Source: Crystallibacter sulfonylureivorans_A (GTDB lineage Bacteria; Actinomycetota; Actinomycetes; Actinomycetales; Micrococcaceae). From it: a DNA stretch of 64,000 bases. The notes under the pieces were generated by a model. The model had not been told where the DNA came from, made no database searches, and worked only from the letters and a program-made list of their open reading frames with translations. Both the position numbers and the translations under genes were made by a program. The stretch is from positions 57,893 to 121,892 of the forward strand of contig NZ_JBLKRT010000009.1 of NCBI RefSeq assembly GCF_047607445.1, in the 5' to 3' direction. Shown piece by piece: positions 7,299-15,076 of this stretch (its first letter is position 1; each line of letters opens with the position of its first letter).

Positions 7299-8864
7299 CG
7301 CGGCCACTTCTTCGTTGGTCAGGACCAGCCACGGCGAGCCATCCGCTCCCTGCAGGGCGGCTTCGGGGCTGTCGCCCTGGGTCCACCACTTGGCTTCGAA
7401 CACCCGGCCTTCGAGTTGGACGCGATCGGTCTTCAGGTAGACGGTGCCGATCTTCCACTCCGGGAAGGTGCCGGCCGGGGCGGTGACCACAGGTTGCGGG
7501 GTTTCGCCCGGCAGCACCGGCCCGATCAAGGTCCACGGAGTCACATCTTCGGAGGCGGTGGGATCGTCGGGCACGTCGCCGCGCGTCCACCATTTGGCCT
7601 TGTACACGTTGCGGTGCCAGACTACGCGCTCGTTGGCCACGTAGGCCGCCTCGCTGGTCCAGATCGGATAGGGGCTGGTCGCCGGATCGTCCACGATGTC
7701 GGCGTCGGACGCAGTAGGGGGACCGGTCGGCGCAGGGGCAGCGGTGGCATCGTGGCCCGGCTCGCTGACAGACCGTGGCAGCCCGCCCAAATTCTGGCCG
7801 AGCACGGCCGCGTAGCTGATCCCTTGCTGTTCCACGCCGCTGCAACTGTCCGACACCTTGGTGACGTCCCCGTAGTTGGTGCTGCAGGTGGTGTCGCGGT
7901 TCAGCGACCACATGGACATCCGCCCGACGCCGACCTCGGTGGCGAAGGCGTTGAGCCCGGCGGCATCGTCCACGGTGAAGATCTCGCCGGGCACGTCGTT
8001 CTGGCCGATCATCGGGGTCAGGCCGATCTTGCTCCAGACGGTCCGTTCGCCGGATTCCAAACCGGCCTCGCGGTAGGCGGTCTGCAGTTGGACGTGCGCC
8101 GACCGCGCCGCCTGGATGGAGGCATCGAGCATGGTCTGGTCCTGCTGCCGGCTCTGGCCATAGTCCATGGTCATCAGGTTGACGCCGGCCAAGGGTACCT
8201 TGGCGGCGAGCATTTGTTGGACCGTGCGGACGCCGTCCTCGGTCAGGCCATGCGGGGCGACCGGCAGGGTCAGCCAAATCTCCAGGTCCTGGCCGGCCGC
8301 TTCCCGCTCCGCGGCCAGTTGGGCCATCACCGTGGCGCGGCGTTCGCCGGCCGTGACGTCCGTGAGGTTCTCGCCTTCGATGTCCAGGTCGATGGTGTCC
8401 ACGGTGTAGCGCTCCAGCACTTGGCTGTACGCCCGCTTCAGGGCAACCGGATCGGTGCAGGCACTGGCCAGTTCCAGGTTGAGCAGGCCGCCGAAGGAAA
8501 TGCCCACGTGGCCGCCGGTTTCCGCGAGCCGTGCCACCCTGCGGTCCAGGTCCATGGTGGCTTGGGCCTCATCGAATCCGTAGAAGCCGCCCCAGGACGG
8601 GGTGCAGGGGTTTTCCGGGTCCGCCACGATGAAGGAGAGGATGACGCTGCGCTCTGCCTCGCTGGAGGGGTTCTCGAAGCTGTAGAACGGGGTGGCCGTA
8701 GCGTCCACGTAGCCGGCGAACCAGGAAGCCTTGCCCGCAGCAGCACGCGCATCAGTGAACTGTCCCCAGCCAACCCCGGCCGCGGCCACGAGGGCCGCTG
8801 TCGCGGTGATCAGGACGCCAAGCCGCAGCCAGGACAAGCGGCGGCCCGGAAATCTCTTCGACAT
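7275..8864 (-). CDS. Secreted GH18 chitinase with two chitin-binding modules
   Basis: Extracellular chitin hydrolase of 529 residues. A signal peptide or anchor covers residues 1-45 (basic MSKRFPGRR, then a hydrophobic stretch). The GH18 barrel carries the DxxDxDxE motif at 156-163 (DTIDLDIE), where E163 is the expected acid, and the LMTMDYG strand near 230. A Pro/Ala/Thr linker follows at about 370-398. Two CBM5/12-like modules lie at about 399-445 and 467-515, each with a shared AKWWT signature (423-427 and 491-495). The ATG at 8864 has GGGGAGA four bases upstream. An upstream in-frame TTG overlaps that site and is unlikely. The gene converges on tsaD and is divergent from the glycosyltransferase. 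It fits a soil saprophyte. Confidence 0.92.
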   Translation of the reverse strand: MSKRFPGRRLSWLRLGVLITATAALVAAAGVGWGQFTDARAAAGKASWFAGYVDATATPFYSFENPSSEAERSVILSFIVADPENPCTPSWGGFYGFDEAQATMDLDRRVARLAETGGHVGISFGGLLNLELASACTDPVALKRAYSQVLERYTVDTIDLDIEGENLTDVTAGERRATVMAQLAAEREAAGQDLEIWLTLPVAPHGLTEDGVRTVQQMLAAKVPLAGVNLMTMDYGQSRQQDQTMLDASIQAARSAHVQLQTAYREAGLESGERTVWSKIGLTPMIGQNDVPGEIFTVDDAAGLNAFATEVGVGRMSMWSLNRDTTCSTNYGDVTKVSDSCSGVEQQGISYAAVLGQNLGGLPRSVSEPGHDATAAPAPTGPPTASDADIVDDPATSPYPIWTSEAAYVANERVVWHRNVYKAKWWTRGDVPDDPTASEDVTPWTLIGPVLPGETPQPVVTAPAGTFPEWKIGTVYLKTDRVQLEGRVFEAKWWTQGDSPEAALQGADGSPWLVLTNEEVAALLADLGK

Positions 8865-8975
8865 TGTTCTCCCCAACTACGGGAATCCGCTCCGGAGCCC
8901 GTGTCTGTACGGTAACAGGTAGACATCTGATGACGACACGCCTGAAGGAGTGGCGTTAATCACGTTTAAACGTTG

Positions 8976-8981
8976 TATTAT
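8976..8981 (+). promoter_or_regulatory. -10 element of the glycosyltransferase leader
   Basis: TATTAT differs from the consensus TATAAT at one position. Transcription would begin near 8984-8988, exactly where the folded leader RNA begins. No good -35 box is seen 16-18 bases upstream. Confidence 0.5.
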
Positions 8982-8984
8982 TGT

Positions 8985-9075
8985 CTCGGGGAAGCCCCTA
9001 GACTAAGGGGCACCGGCGCCCGTTTCGCCGGCCGAGGATCCACTAGGGCAGAGCACCACGGCTCTGCCCTTTTTT
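8985..9075 (+). promoter_or_regulatory. Structured 5' leader with attenuator, candidate riboswitch
   Basis: The predicted transcript folds into a compact three-way junction. P1 is CTCGG (8985-8989) with CCGAG (9032-9036). P2 is GCCCCT (8994-8999) with AGGGGC (9006-9011). P3 is CCGGCG (9013-9018) with CGCCGG (9026-9031). All stems are perfect Watson-Crick. It is followed eight bases later by an intrinsic terminator. CCCTAG (8996-9001) can pair instead with CTAGGG (9043-9048), which would open both P2 and the terminator, the logic expected of a switch. I do not recognise it as a known riboswitch class. The ligand and direction of control are unknown. Confidence 0.55.
9045..9075 (+). terminator. 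Intrinsic terminator inside the glycosyltransferase leader
   Basis: A perfect 10-bp stem, AGGGCAGAGC / GCTCTGCCCT, with loop ACCACG is followed by a run of six T. It lies 24 bases before the start codon of the downstream gene, so it acts as an attenuator rather than as the end of an operon. Confidence 0.85.
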
Positions 9076-9098
9076 CGTCCTGTTTGTTGGGGGTTTTC

Positions 9099-11411
9099 AT
9101 GCTGGACACTATGCCTGCAGCTCAAGCCGAGCCGCTCGCTTCCGCCGCCGATCCGGCGCCGAGGCGCCGCCAGTGGGGTGCCGAAAAGCGGTCGGAACCG
9201 ATGTCCATCGTGCACCCCAAGCCCACCGGCCGGAAGATCGTCCTGGGGCGGCTGGGGATTATCACCACCGTGACGGCCTGGATCGTCTACGTGGTCACCA
9301 CCATCCTGCGCCAGTTCGCCAACAACCCGGGCGCGGGCTTCCGGTTTCAGCTGGAAGCTGTGTCCTATCTGGTGGTGGTGACGTTCCTGACCTTCTCCGC
9401 CCTGATGTATTTGCTGGCCCGGCAGGGGGCCATGTACCGCTTCCGCGACCACCAGCGGGTTCCACGCGGGGAGCTGGACCGGCACTTTTCCCGCTACGAC
9501 GGCGGAGTGACCGTGCTGGTGCCGTCCTACGCCGAAGAGCCGGAAGTCGTCCGGTCCACGCTGTGGTCGGCAGCCTTGCAGGAATTCCCCGACCTGCGGG
9601 TGGTGCTGCTGCTCGACGACCCGCCGTTCCCCACCGATCCCGCCGTGCTCCAACGGCTGGAGCGCACTCGGGCCCTGCAAACCGAGATCAGCGACAGGCT
9701 GCGGGTCCCGGCCAACAGGGCCAACGCCGCCCTGGCGGCATTCCGCAATGGCGACCACGCGCCGTCGTCCGATCTGCAGCGCCTGATCAGCGAGTACACA
9801 GCCGCCGCCACCTGGCTGGAGGAATTCGCCGAGGCCGAGCGCATCGAGGACCACGTTGACGAGTTCTTCGTGGACCTGGTGGTCATGGGCTTGGCCCGCG
9901 AACTGCGCCTGGTGCTGCTGGCGCTGGAGGCGGCCGCCGCACAGTCGGCTGAGCTGGCCCCCGAACGGATTGAGGAACTGCACCTGCGGCTGGTGCGGAC
10001 CTTCAGCGTGAAGACGGAGACGTTCGAGCGCAAACGCTATGCCAACCTCTCGCATGAGGCCAACAAGGCGATGAACCTGAATGCCTACATCTCCCTGATG
10101 GGCCAGCGCTGGGCGGTGGAGGACGCCGCCGGCGACACGCTCCTGCGGCCAGTGCCGGACGGCGAGGACGCGGACCTTGAGATCCCCGACAGCCGCTATC
10201 TGCTGACCTTGGACGCCGATTCCCAGCTGCTGCGCGACTACTGCCTGCGGCTGGTGTACTTCCTTGAGTCCCCGGGGAACGAGCGCATCGCCGTCGCCCA
10301 GACGCCCTACTCGGCCTTCCGCGGAGCTCCCACCCGGATTGAGCGGGTAGCCGGCGCGACCACCGACATCCAGCACATCCTGCATCAAGGTATGACCTAC
10401 TACGGTGCCACCTTCTGGGTGGGCGCCAACGCGGTGATCCGCAAGGAGGCGCTGGAAGACATCGTCGAGGTGGAGACGGTGGGCGGCTTCGAGATCCGCA
10501 CCTACATCCAGGACCGGACGGTCATCGAGGACACCGAATCAAGCATCGACTTGGGCGCGCACGGCTGGAAGCTGGCCAACTACCCGGAGCGGCTGAGCTA
10601 CAGCGCCACCCCGCCGGACTTTGGCTCGCTGGTGGTGCAGCGGCGGCGGTGGGCCAACGGCGGTCTGCTGATCCTGCCGAAGCTGTGGTCGCAGCTGGTG
10701 GAGCGGCGCCACCGGCACGAGCGGATCCTGGTCCGCGAAGTGCTCATGAAGGTCAACTACATGGCCTCGATCGCCTGGGCCAGCTTCGGCCTGGTGTTCC
10801 TGCTGGCCTATCCGTACGACAGCCGGCTGCTCAGCCCGGTGGTGTTTATTGCGGCGCTGCCTTACTTCCTGGCCATGGGCAGCGACCTGCGCGACTGCGG
10901 CCACCGCTTTGGCGACATCTTCCGCATCTACGGATTCAACTTGGTCATGCTGCCGGTGAACCTGGCCGGCGTTTTCAAATCGATGCAGCAGGCGTTGACC
11001 GGCGAAAAGATTCCGTTTGTGCGAACGCCCAAGGTCAAGGACCGGACCGCGGCGCCTGCCCTGTACGTGCTGATTCCCTATCTGATGGTGGCGTTCTCGC
11101 TATTCACGTTCTACCGCGACATCATGGCGCAGAACTGGGGCAATGCCGCCTTCGCCGCCCTCAACGCGACGCTGGCAATCTACGCGATCTATTCCTACAT
11201 CGGGATCAAGAATTCGCTGGTGGATATGGTGCTGGGGACCATCGGCTGGCTCTACGTTGAACCCAAGAAGCCGAAAACCGCAGAGCCCGTGGTGATTGCC
11301 AAGACGCCCGAAGAGGTGGACTACAGTTCCATCCTTTACCACGGCGACCGGCGGCTGAACCGCGACCTGCGCGGCAGCCACGACCGGCGGCGCCGAGCAG
11401 CCGGGCTGTGA
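9099..11411 (+). CDS. Membrane-bound processive family-2 glycosyltransferase
   Basis: A 770-residue polysaccharide synthase-like protein. Two transmembrane segments lie near residues 45-70 and 85-110. The cytosolic GT2 domain shows VVLLLDDPP (about 172), LLTLDADSQLL (about 372), IEDTESS (about 478) and QRRRW (about 514), the D,D,D,QxxRW set of processive synthases such as cellulose and hyaluronan synthases. About four further membrane segments follow. A helical, charged insert of roughly 150 residues separates the first two Asp motifs and is unusually long. No PilZ domain is seen. The polymer is unknown. The ATG at 9099 follows a GGGGG stretch. Expression appears to be governed by the attenuator upstream. 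Confidence 0.88.
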   Translation: MLDTMPAAQAEPLASAADPAPRRRQWGAEKRSEPMSIVHPKPTGRKIVLGRLGIITTVTAWIVYVVTTILRQFANNPGAGFRFQLEAVSYLVVVTFLTFSALMYLLARQGAMYRFRDHQRVPRGELDRHFSRYDGGVTVLVPSYAEEPEVVRSTLWSAALQEFPDLRVVLLLDDPPFPTDPAVLQRLERTRALQTEISDRLRVPANRANAALAAFRNGDHAPSSDLQRLISEYTAAATWLEEFAEAERIEDHVDEFFVDLVVMGLARELRLVLLALEAAAAQSAELAPERIEELHLRLVRTFSVKTETFERKRYANLSHEANKAMNLNAYISLMGQRWAVEDAAGDTLLRPVPDGEDADLEIPDSRYLLTLDADSQLLRDYCLRLVYFLESPGNERIAVAQTPYSAFRGAPTRIERVAGATTDIQHILHQGMTYYGATFWVGANAVIRKEALEDIVEVETVGGFEIRTYIQDRTVIEDTESSIDLGAHGWKLANYPERLSYSATPPDFGSLVVQRRRWANGGLLILPKLWSQLVERRHRHERILVREVLMKVNYMASIAWASFGLVFLLAYPYDSRLLSPVVFIAALPYFLAMGSDLRDCGHRFGDIFRIYGFNLVMLPVNLAGVFKSMQQALTGEKIPFVRTPKVKDRTAAPALYVLIPYLMVAFSLFTFYRDIMAQNWGNAAFAALNATLAIYAIYSYIGIKNSLVDMVLGTIGWLYVEPKKPKTAEPVVIAKTPEEVDYSSILYHGDRRLNRDLRGSHDRRRRAAGL

Positions 11412-11456
11412 TGCTGCAGGAAGGTCACGGCACTGCCTGACGGCGCGCCTATCCCG

Positions 11457-12608
11457 TCAGTGGTCTGCGCGGCGTAGCTGGCTGACCACATCGAGCACGA
11501 CGGCGCGCAGGTCGCCGTCGTGCTCTGCCGCCACCTGGCGCTGGCGCTGGTAGCCGGCACCGCCGTCGATGATTCTCTCCACGTCGGCCAGTTCTTTGCT
11601 GCAGCCAAGCTTCCGGGCCACCGGTTCCAACCGGTTCAGCACGTGCTCGCGCAGGTGCTCGGTGACCGGCATTTCCTTGCCGGCGGCGTTGAGGATGATG
11701 ATGGCGTCCATGCCATAGCGGGCGGCGCGCCACTTGTTCTCCTGCACATGCCACGGTGGCATGGTGGGGATGGCCCAGCCGTTGTCCAATGCGGTGGAGA
11801 ACTCGTCCACCAGGCACTGGGTGAGGGCGGCGACGGCGCCCACGTCCTGCAGCGTCGACAGCCCGTCGCAGACCCGCATTTCGATGGTGCCCAGCGCGGG
11901 AACCGGCCGGATGTCCCAGCGGATCTCGCTGATGGTGTCGATCACCCCGGTGGTGAACATGTCCTGGACGTAGTCTTCGTACAGCGCCCAGCTGGGGAAC
12001 TGGAACGGCAGGCCAGCGGTGGGCAACTGCTGGAACATCAGCGCGCGCTGCGAGGCGTAGCCGGTGTCCTCTCCGGCCCAGAACGGGGATGACGCGGAGA
12101 GTGCCTGGAAATGCGGGAAGTAGTTGAGCAGCCCGTCCAGCACCGGCAGCGCCTTGTCCCGGTGGTCCAGGCCAACGTGCACATGCACACCGTAAATCAC
12201 CATCTGCTGGCCCCACCACTGGGTGCGGTCGATCAGCTTGGCGTAGCGCGCCTTGTCCGTCACCGGCTGCGACCGCGGGGCGGCGAACGGATGGCTGCCG
12301 GCGCAGAACAGCTCCACGCCCATCGGGTCGGTGACGTCCCGGACCGCGCTCATCGCGCTGCTCAGGTCGGCCTTGGCCTCGCCGACGGTGCGGCAGACCC
12401 CGGTCACCAGCTCAACGGTGTTCAGCAGCAGCTCCTGCTTCACATGCGGGTGCTCGTCGTCGTCTTTCAGCTCAGGGTGGCCGGCGCGGACAGCATCCAG
12501 CACCTGCTCGGCCACGGAGACCAGCTCGCCGGTTTCTGCGTCTACCAGTGCCAGCTCCCACTCGACTCCAAGAGAAGATTGGGCGGACTGGGCAAAATCG
12601 ATGTTCAA
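11457..12608 (-). CDS. YbdK-type glutamate-cysteine ligase-like enzyme
   Basis: Carboxylate-amine ligase of the GCS2 family, about 383 residues. Seen: SLGVEWELALVD at the N-terminus, KQELLLNTVELVTG, GVHVHVGLDHRD, and GTIEMRVCDGLST, which are the conserved ATP/metal segments. The E. coli member has weak glutamate-cysteine ligase activity. Actinobacteria normally make mycothiol rather than glutathione, so the real substrate is uncertain. I take the TTG at 12608 (LNIDFAQSAQSS) because GGAG lies just upstream. A start 45 bases upstream is open. It converges on the glycosyltransferase. Confidence 0.85.
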   Translation of the reverse strand: MNIDFAQSAQSSLGVEWELALVDAETGELVSVAEQVLDAVRAGHPELKDDDEHPHVKQELLLNTVELVTGVCRTVGEAKADLSSAMSAVRDVTDPMGVELFCAGSHPFAAPRSQPVTDKARYAKLIDRTQWWGQQMVIYGVHVHVGLDHRDKALPVLDGLLNYFPHFQALSASSPFWAGEDTGYASQRALMFQQLPTAGLPFQFPSWALYEDYVQDMFTTGVIDTISEIRWDIRPVPALGTIEMRVCDGLSTLQDVGAVAALTQCLVDEFSTALDNGWAIPTMPPWHVQENKWRAARYGMDAIIILNAAGKEMPVTEHLREHVLNRLEPVARKLGCSKELADVERIIDGGAGYQRQRQVAAEHDGDLRAVVLDVVSQLRRADH

Positions 12609-12697
12609 ACGCTGCTCCGTATCTGGCGGTACCGGCTGCCGCCGGACATGCACGTCTCGCGCAGAACGGGCGGCGACACTGCTTTGATTCTAATGTG

Positions 12698-13960
12698 TCA
12701 GGGCCTGGCTGTGCGCTCGCGGCTGCGGCCGCCCGCGGAGGGGACGGGCTCGACGACGATCGCCACCCGGTCCTCGCCGATCCTGGTCAGTACCAGCGTC
12801 GCTTTGTTCGGACCCTTGCCGGAACCTGTCAGCAGGGTTTTGCGCAATTCGTCCGGGGTGACCGAGGTACCGCGCTTCTTGATCTCCAGGGTGCCGATCC
12901 GGTTGGCCTTGACCCACGCCTTGAGCTTCTTGACGTTGTACGGCTTGACCTCCAGCACCTTGTACGCCCGGGCGAACGGGGTCTGCTGCAGCTGCGGAGC
13001 ACAGATGTACGCGATGTGCTCATCGAGCAGGTGGCCCTCCAGGCCGCGGGCCAGATCGGCCACCAGCCCGGCGCGGATCACTGCGCCGTCGGGCTCATAC
13101 AGGTAGCCTTCGGCCGGACCGGTCTCCACGTCCTGGTGGGCAGGATCGAAGCTGACGGCGCTGGTGAGTTCAGCGGTTCCGGCGGCCCCGATCACCAAGG
13201 CTGCACGCCGGACGCCGGGCCGGGCCAGCGTGTTAAACCACAACGCTGCCTCAATCACGTCGCCGTTGACGGATACCCATTGGACCTCGCAGTTCTCCGG
13301 CAGCGCGTCGTGGGGAATGCCCGGACCCATTTTGACGCCCACCGGCAGGCCCCGGTCCGCGAGCTGCTCAACGAAGGACAAGGGCGGCGAGAATGCCTCC
13401 GGATCGAAGATCCTGGTGGTGCCCGACGTCGTGGTGGTCCGCCGGGCCGGATCCAGCCACACGCCGTCGACTCCGGTCAGGTCAACGTCTTCGGCTTCGG
13501 CGTTGACCACCGTGGCGTCAGGCCAAGGCATCAAATTGATCGTGGCCACGGCGGCGGTGGTCTCATCACGTTCGACGGCGGTGACCCTGCGGTCAAGGGT
13601 CGCCAGCGCCATCGAGTCCGCGCCGATGCCGCAGCCGAGGTCAGCCACGTGTTCCGCACCGGCAGCCTGGAACCGCTGGGCGTGCAGGGCTGCGATGTTC
13701 AGCCGGGTGGCTTGTTCCAGTCCGGCCTGGGTGAAGAGCATCTTTTCCGCGAACGGGCCGAATTTTGCCGCGGCTTTAGCCCGCAGCCGGGATTGTGTCA
13801 TCGCGGCGGAGACCAGTTCCGGGGAGTGGCCGGCCTTGCGCAGCTCGGTTCCGGTGTGCAAGCTCTCCGCTTCGGAGTACGGGCCGAGCGAGTTCAGCAA
13901 TTCCCAGCCCTCCGGAGTCAGAATCGGGGCGATGCTCTCGGCGTGGGTCTCGGGTGCCAT
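12698..13960 (-). CDS. Class I SAM methyltransferase with THUMP-like domain
   Basis: A 420-residue protein. A helical N-terminal part is followed by a Rossmann methyltransferase core with VADLGCGIGADSMAL (about residues 105-119), AVERDE, and VWLDPARR in the position of the catalytic motif IV. The C-terminal ~100 residues resemble the THUMP-like RNA-binding domain (YICAPQLQQTPFARAYKVLEV). Such proteins probably modify RNA, but neither the target nor the base is known. The ATG at 13960 is seven bases after a TAGGCT -10 element, so the mRNA is likely leaderless. Confidence 0.85.
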   Translation of the reverse strand: MAPETHAESIAPILTPEGWELLNSLGPYSEAESLHTGTELRKAGHSPELVSAAMTQSRLRAKAAAKFGPFAEKMLFTQAGLEQATRLNIAALHAQRFQAAGAEHVADLGCGIGADSMALATLDRRVTAVERDETTAAVATINLMPWPDATVVNAEAEDVDLTGVDGVWLDPARRTTTTSGTTRIFDPEAFSPPLSFVEQLADRGLPVGVKMGPGIPHDALPENCEVQWVSVNGDVIEAALWFNTLARPGVRRAALVIGAAGTAELTSAVSFDPAHQDVETGPAEGYLYEPDGAVIRAGLVADLARGLEGHLLDEHIAYICAPQLQQTPFARAYKVLEVKPYNVKKLKAWVKANRIGTLEIKKRGTSVTPDELRKTLLTGSGKGPNKATLVLTRIGEDRVAIVVEPVPSAGGRSRERTARP

Positions 13961-13967
13961 GGTTTCA

Positions 13968-13973
13968 AGCCTA
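13968..13973 (-). promoter_or_regulatory. -10 element of a leaderless methyltransferase promoter
   Basis: On the minus strand TAGGCT is followed by seven bases and then the ATG at 13960, with no Shine-Dalgarno sequence between. Confidence 0.5.
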
Positions 13974-14104
13974 GTGCAGCCGATTCAGGCCCGAGCACGG
14001 GCGGCCGGACCGTCTTACGAGCGGTTATGGGTAGTTCTCCCCATGGCCGGACGAGCGCGGCGTCCGTAGGATCGAAGGAAGCTTACTGTGAGGAGGCCCG
14101 GATC

Positions 14105-14284
14105 ATGTCAACACCCTTGGACTGGAGCGACATCGATACGGATGCTTGCCAGGCGGAAATCGAAGCGGAACTGGGCGAGTTGATCGCGGCCAGCAATCGT
14201 GCCCACCGCGGATGGCAGGCCCTGTGGGAAGAGGTCGCCGTCCCTGTGCCGGCGTGGCGGAGGGACATGCGGCGCCTGGCCTGA
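14105..14284 (+). CDS. 59-residue hypothetical protein
   Basis: A short gene with an excellent start: AGGAGG eight bases before ATG 14105. The product is acidic in its first half (many Asp and Glu) and ends with Trp-rich and Arg-rich segments. There is no membrane segment, no Cys pair and no motif I recognise. Codon use looks like that of its neighbours (G/C at most third positions). It lies alone between the divergent methyltransferase and the DinB-fold gene. Function unknown. Confidence 0.65.
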   Translation: MSTPLDWSDIDTDACQAEIEAELGELIAASNRAHRGWQALWEEVAVPVPAWRRDMRRLA

Positions 14285-14354
14285 GGGACACGGCAATCCT
14301 GCCTGGACTGTGCCGGGCGGCACCAAAGCGCTGGTCGTGAACAGCGGCCGGCCG

Positions 14355-14360
14355 TAGCAT
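14355..14360 (+). promoter_or_regulatory. -10 element of a leaderless promoter
   Basis: TAGCAT is followed by six bases and the ATG at 14367 of the DinB-fold gene. Confidence 0.55.
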
Positions 14361-14366
14361 GGGCGC

Positions 14367-14966
14367 ATGATTCAATCGGCGGCAACTTTCCTGTCCGCGG
14401 GCCGCTACTTCCGGGAAGTTTTGTCCAACGTGCCGTCTACCGCGTGGAACGCGCCAGGACTGGATGACTGGACCGTGCGGACCTTGGCCGGACACGCCAG
14501 CCGTGCCCTGTCCACGGTGTTGACATATTTGGGGCGTCCGGCTGAAAAGGTCCAGGTGGAATCGGCCGCCGACTATTACCTGGCCACCGGACTGGCTGAT
14601 GACCCCGGTGTCACCGAGCGGGCCATCGCGGCAGGCAAGGACTTGGGCGCGCACCCGGTAGATATGGTGGACCGGTTGCTGGCCCAGTTGGAGAACACGC
14701 TGCCGCTGGCCGAAGACCGGATCATCGAAACGGCTGCCGGCGGAATGCGGTTCAGCGACTACCTGCCAACCCGGATCTTCGAGCTGGCCGTGCACACTTT
14801 GGACCTGTCCCGCGCGTGTGGCCTGGTGGCCGAGCTGCCCAGCGACGTGGAACTGGAAGCCGGCCGACTCGCCATCCAGATCGCCTCCGAACGCGGCGAC
14901 GGGGCGATGGTCCTCCTGGCGTTGACCGGCCGGACCATCCTGCCGGGCGACTTTTCCGTGGTGTAG
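14367..14966 (+). CDS. DinB-fold, mycothiol-dependent maleylpyruvate isomerase-like protein
   Basis: A 199-residue protein of the four-helix DinB/MDMPI superfamily. Seen: TAWNAPGLDDWTVRTLAGHASRAL in the first third, with the first probable metal His, and FELAVHTLDLSRACGL near residue 140, with the second. Members use mycothiol as cofactor or have unknown thiol-related roles. The true substrate cannot be read here. The ATG is set by a -10 element six bases upstream. It ends 111 bases before the convergent MFS gene. Confidence 0.8.
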   Translation: MIQSAATFLSAGRYFREVLSNVPSTAWNAPGLDDWTVRTLAGHASRALSTVLTYLGRPAEKVQVESAADYYLATGLADDPGVTERAIAAGKDLGAHPVDMVDRLLAQLENTLPLAEDRIIETAAGGMRFSDYLPTRIFELAVHTLDLSRACGLVAELPSDVELEAGRLAIQIASERGDGAMVLLALTGRTILPGDFSVV

Positions 14967-15035
14967 TCCTGCTGGGCCGGGGCTGGCTCAGGGCGTGGGT
15001 GCAGGGGGCTGCGGTCTGGGCTTGGGGCGTGGGGG

Positions 15036-15052
15036 CAGGGCCTGCGGCCCTG
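15036..15052. terminator. Candidate bidirectional terminator hairpin
   Basis: CAGGGCC-TGC-GGCCCTG forms a perfect 7-bp stem with a three-base loop between two convergent genes. No T-run follows, so the call rests on position and stem only. Confidence 0.35.
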
Positions 15053-15076
15053 GCCCGTGAATTGCGGCCCGGGCGC

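Noticed and set aside
6441..8915. 824-residue plus-strand frame over tsaD and the chitinase
   Set aside because: A shadow of two real genes on both strands; no motif.
11430..11470. CTGACGG / CCGTCAG inverted repeat between the glycosyltransferase and YbdK genes
   Set aside because: The stem has only 7 bp with a 10-base loop and overlaps a coding end, too weak to list as a terminator.
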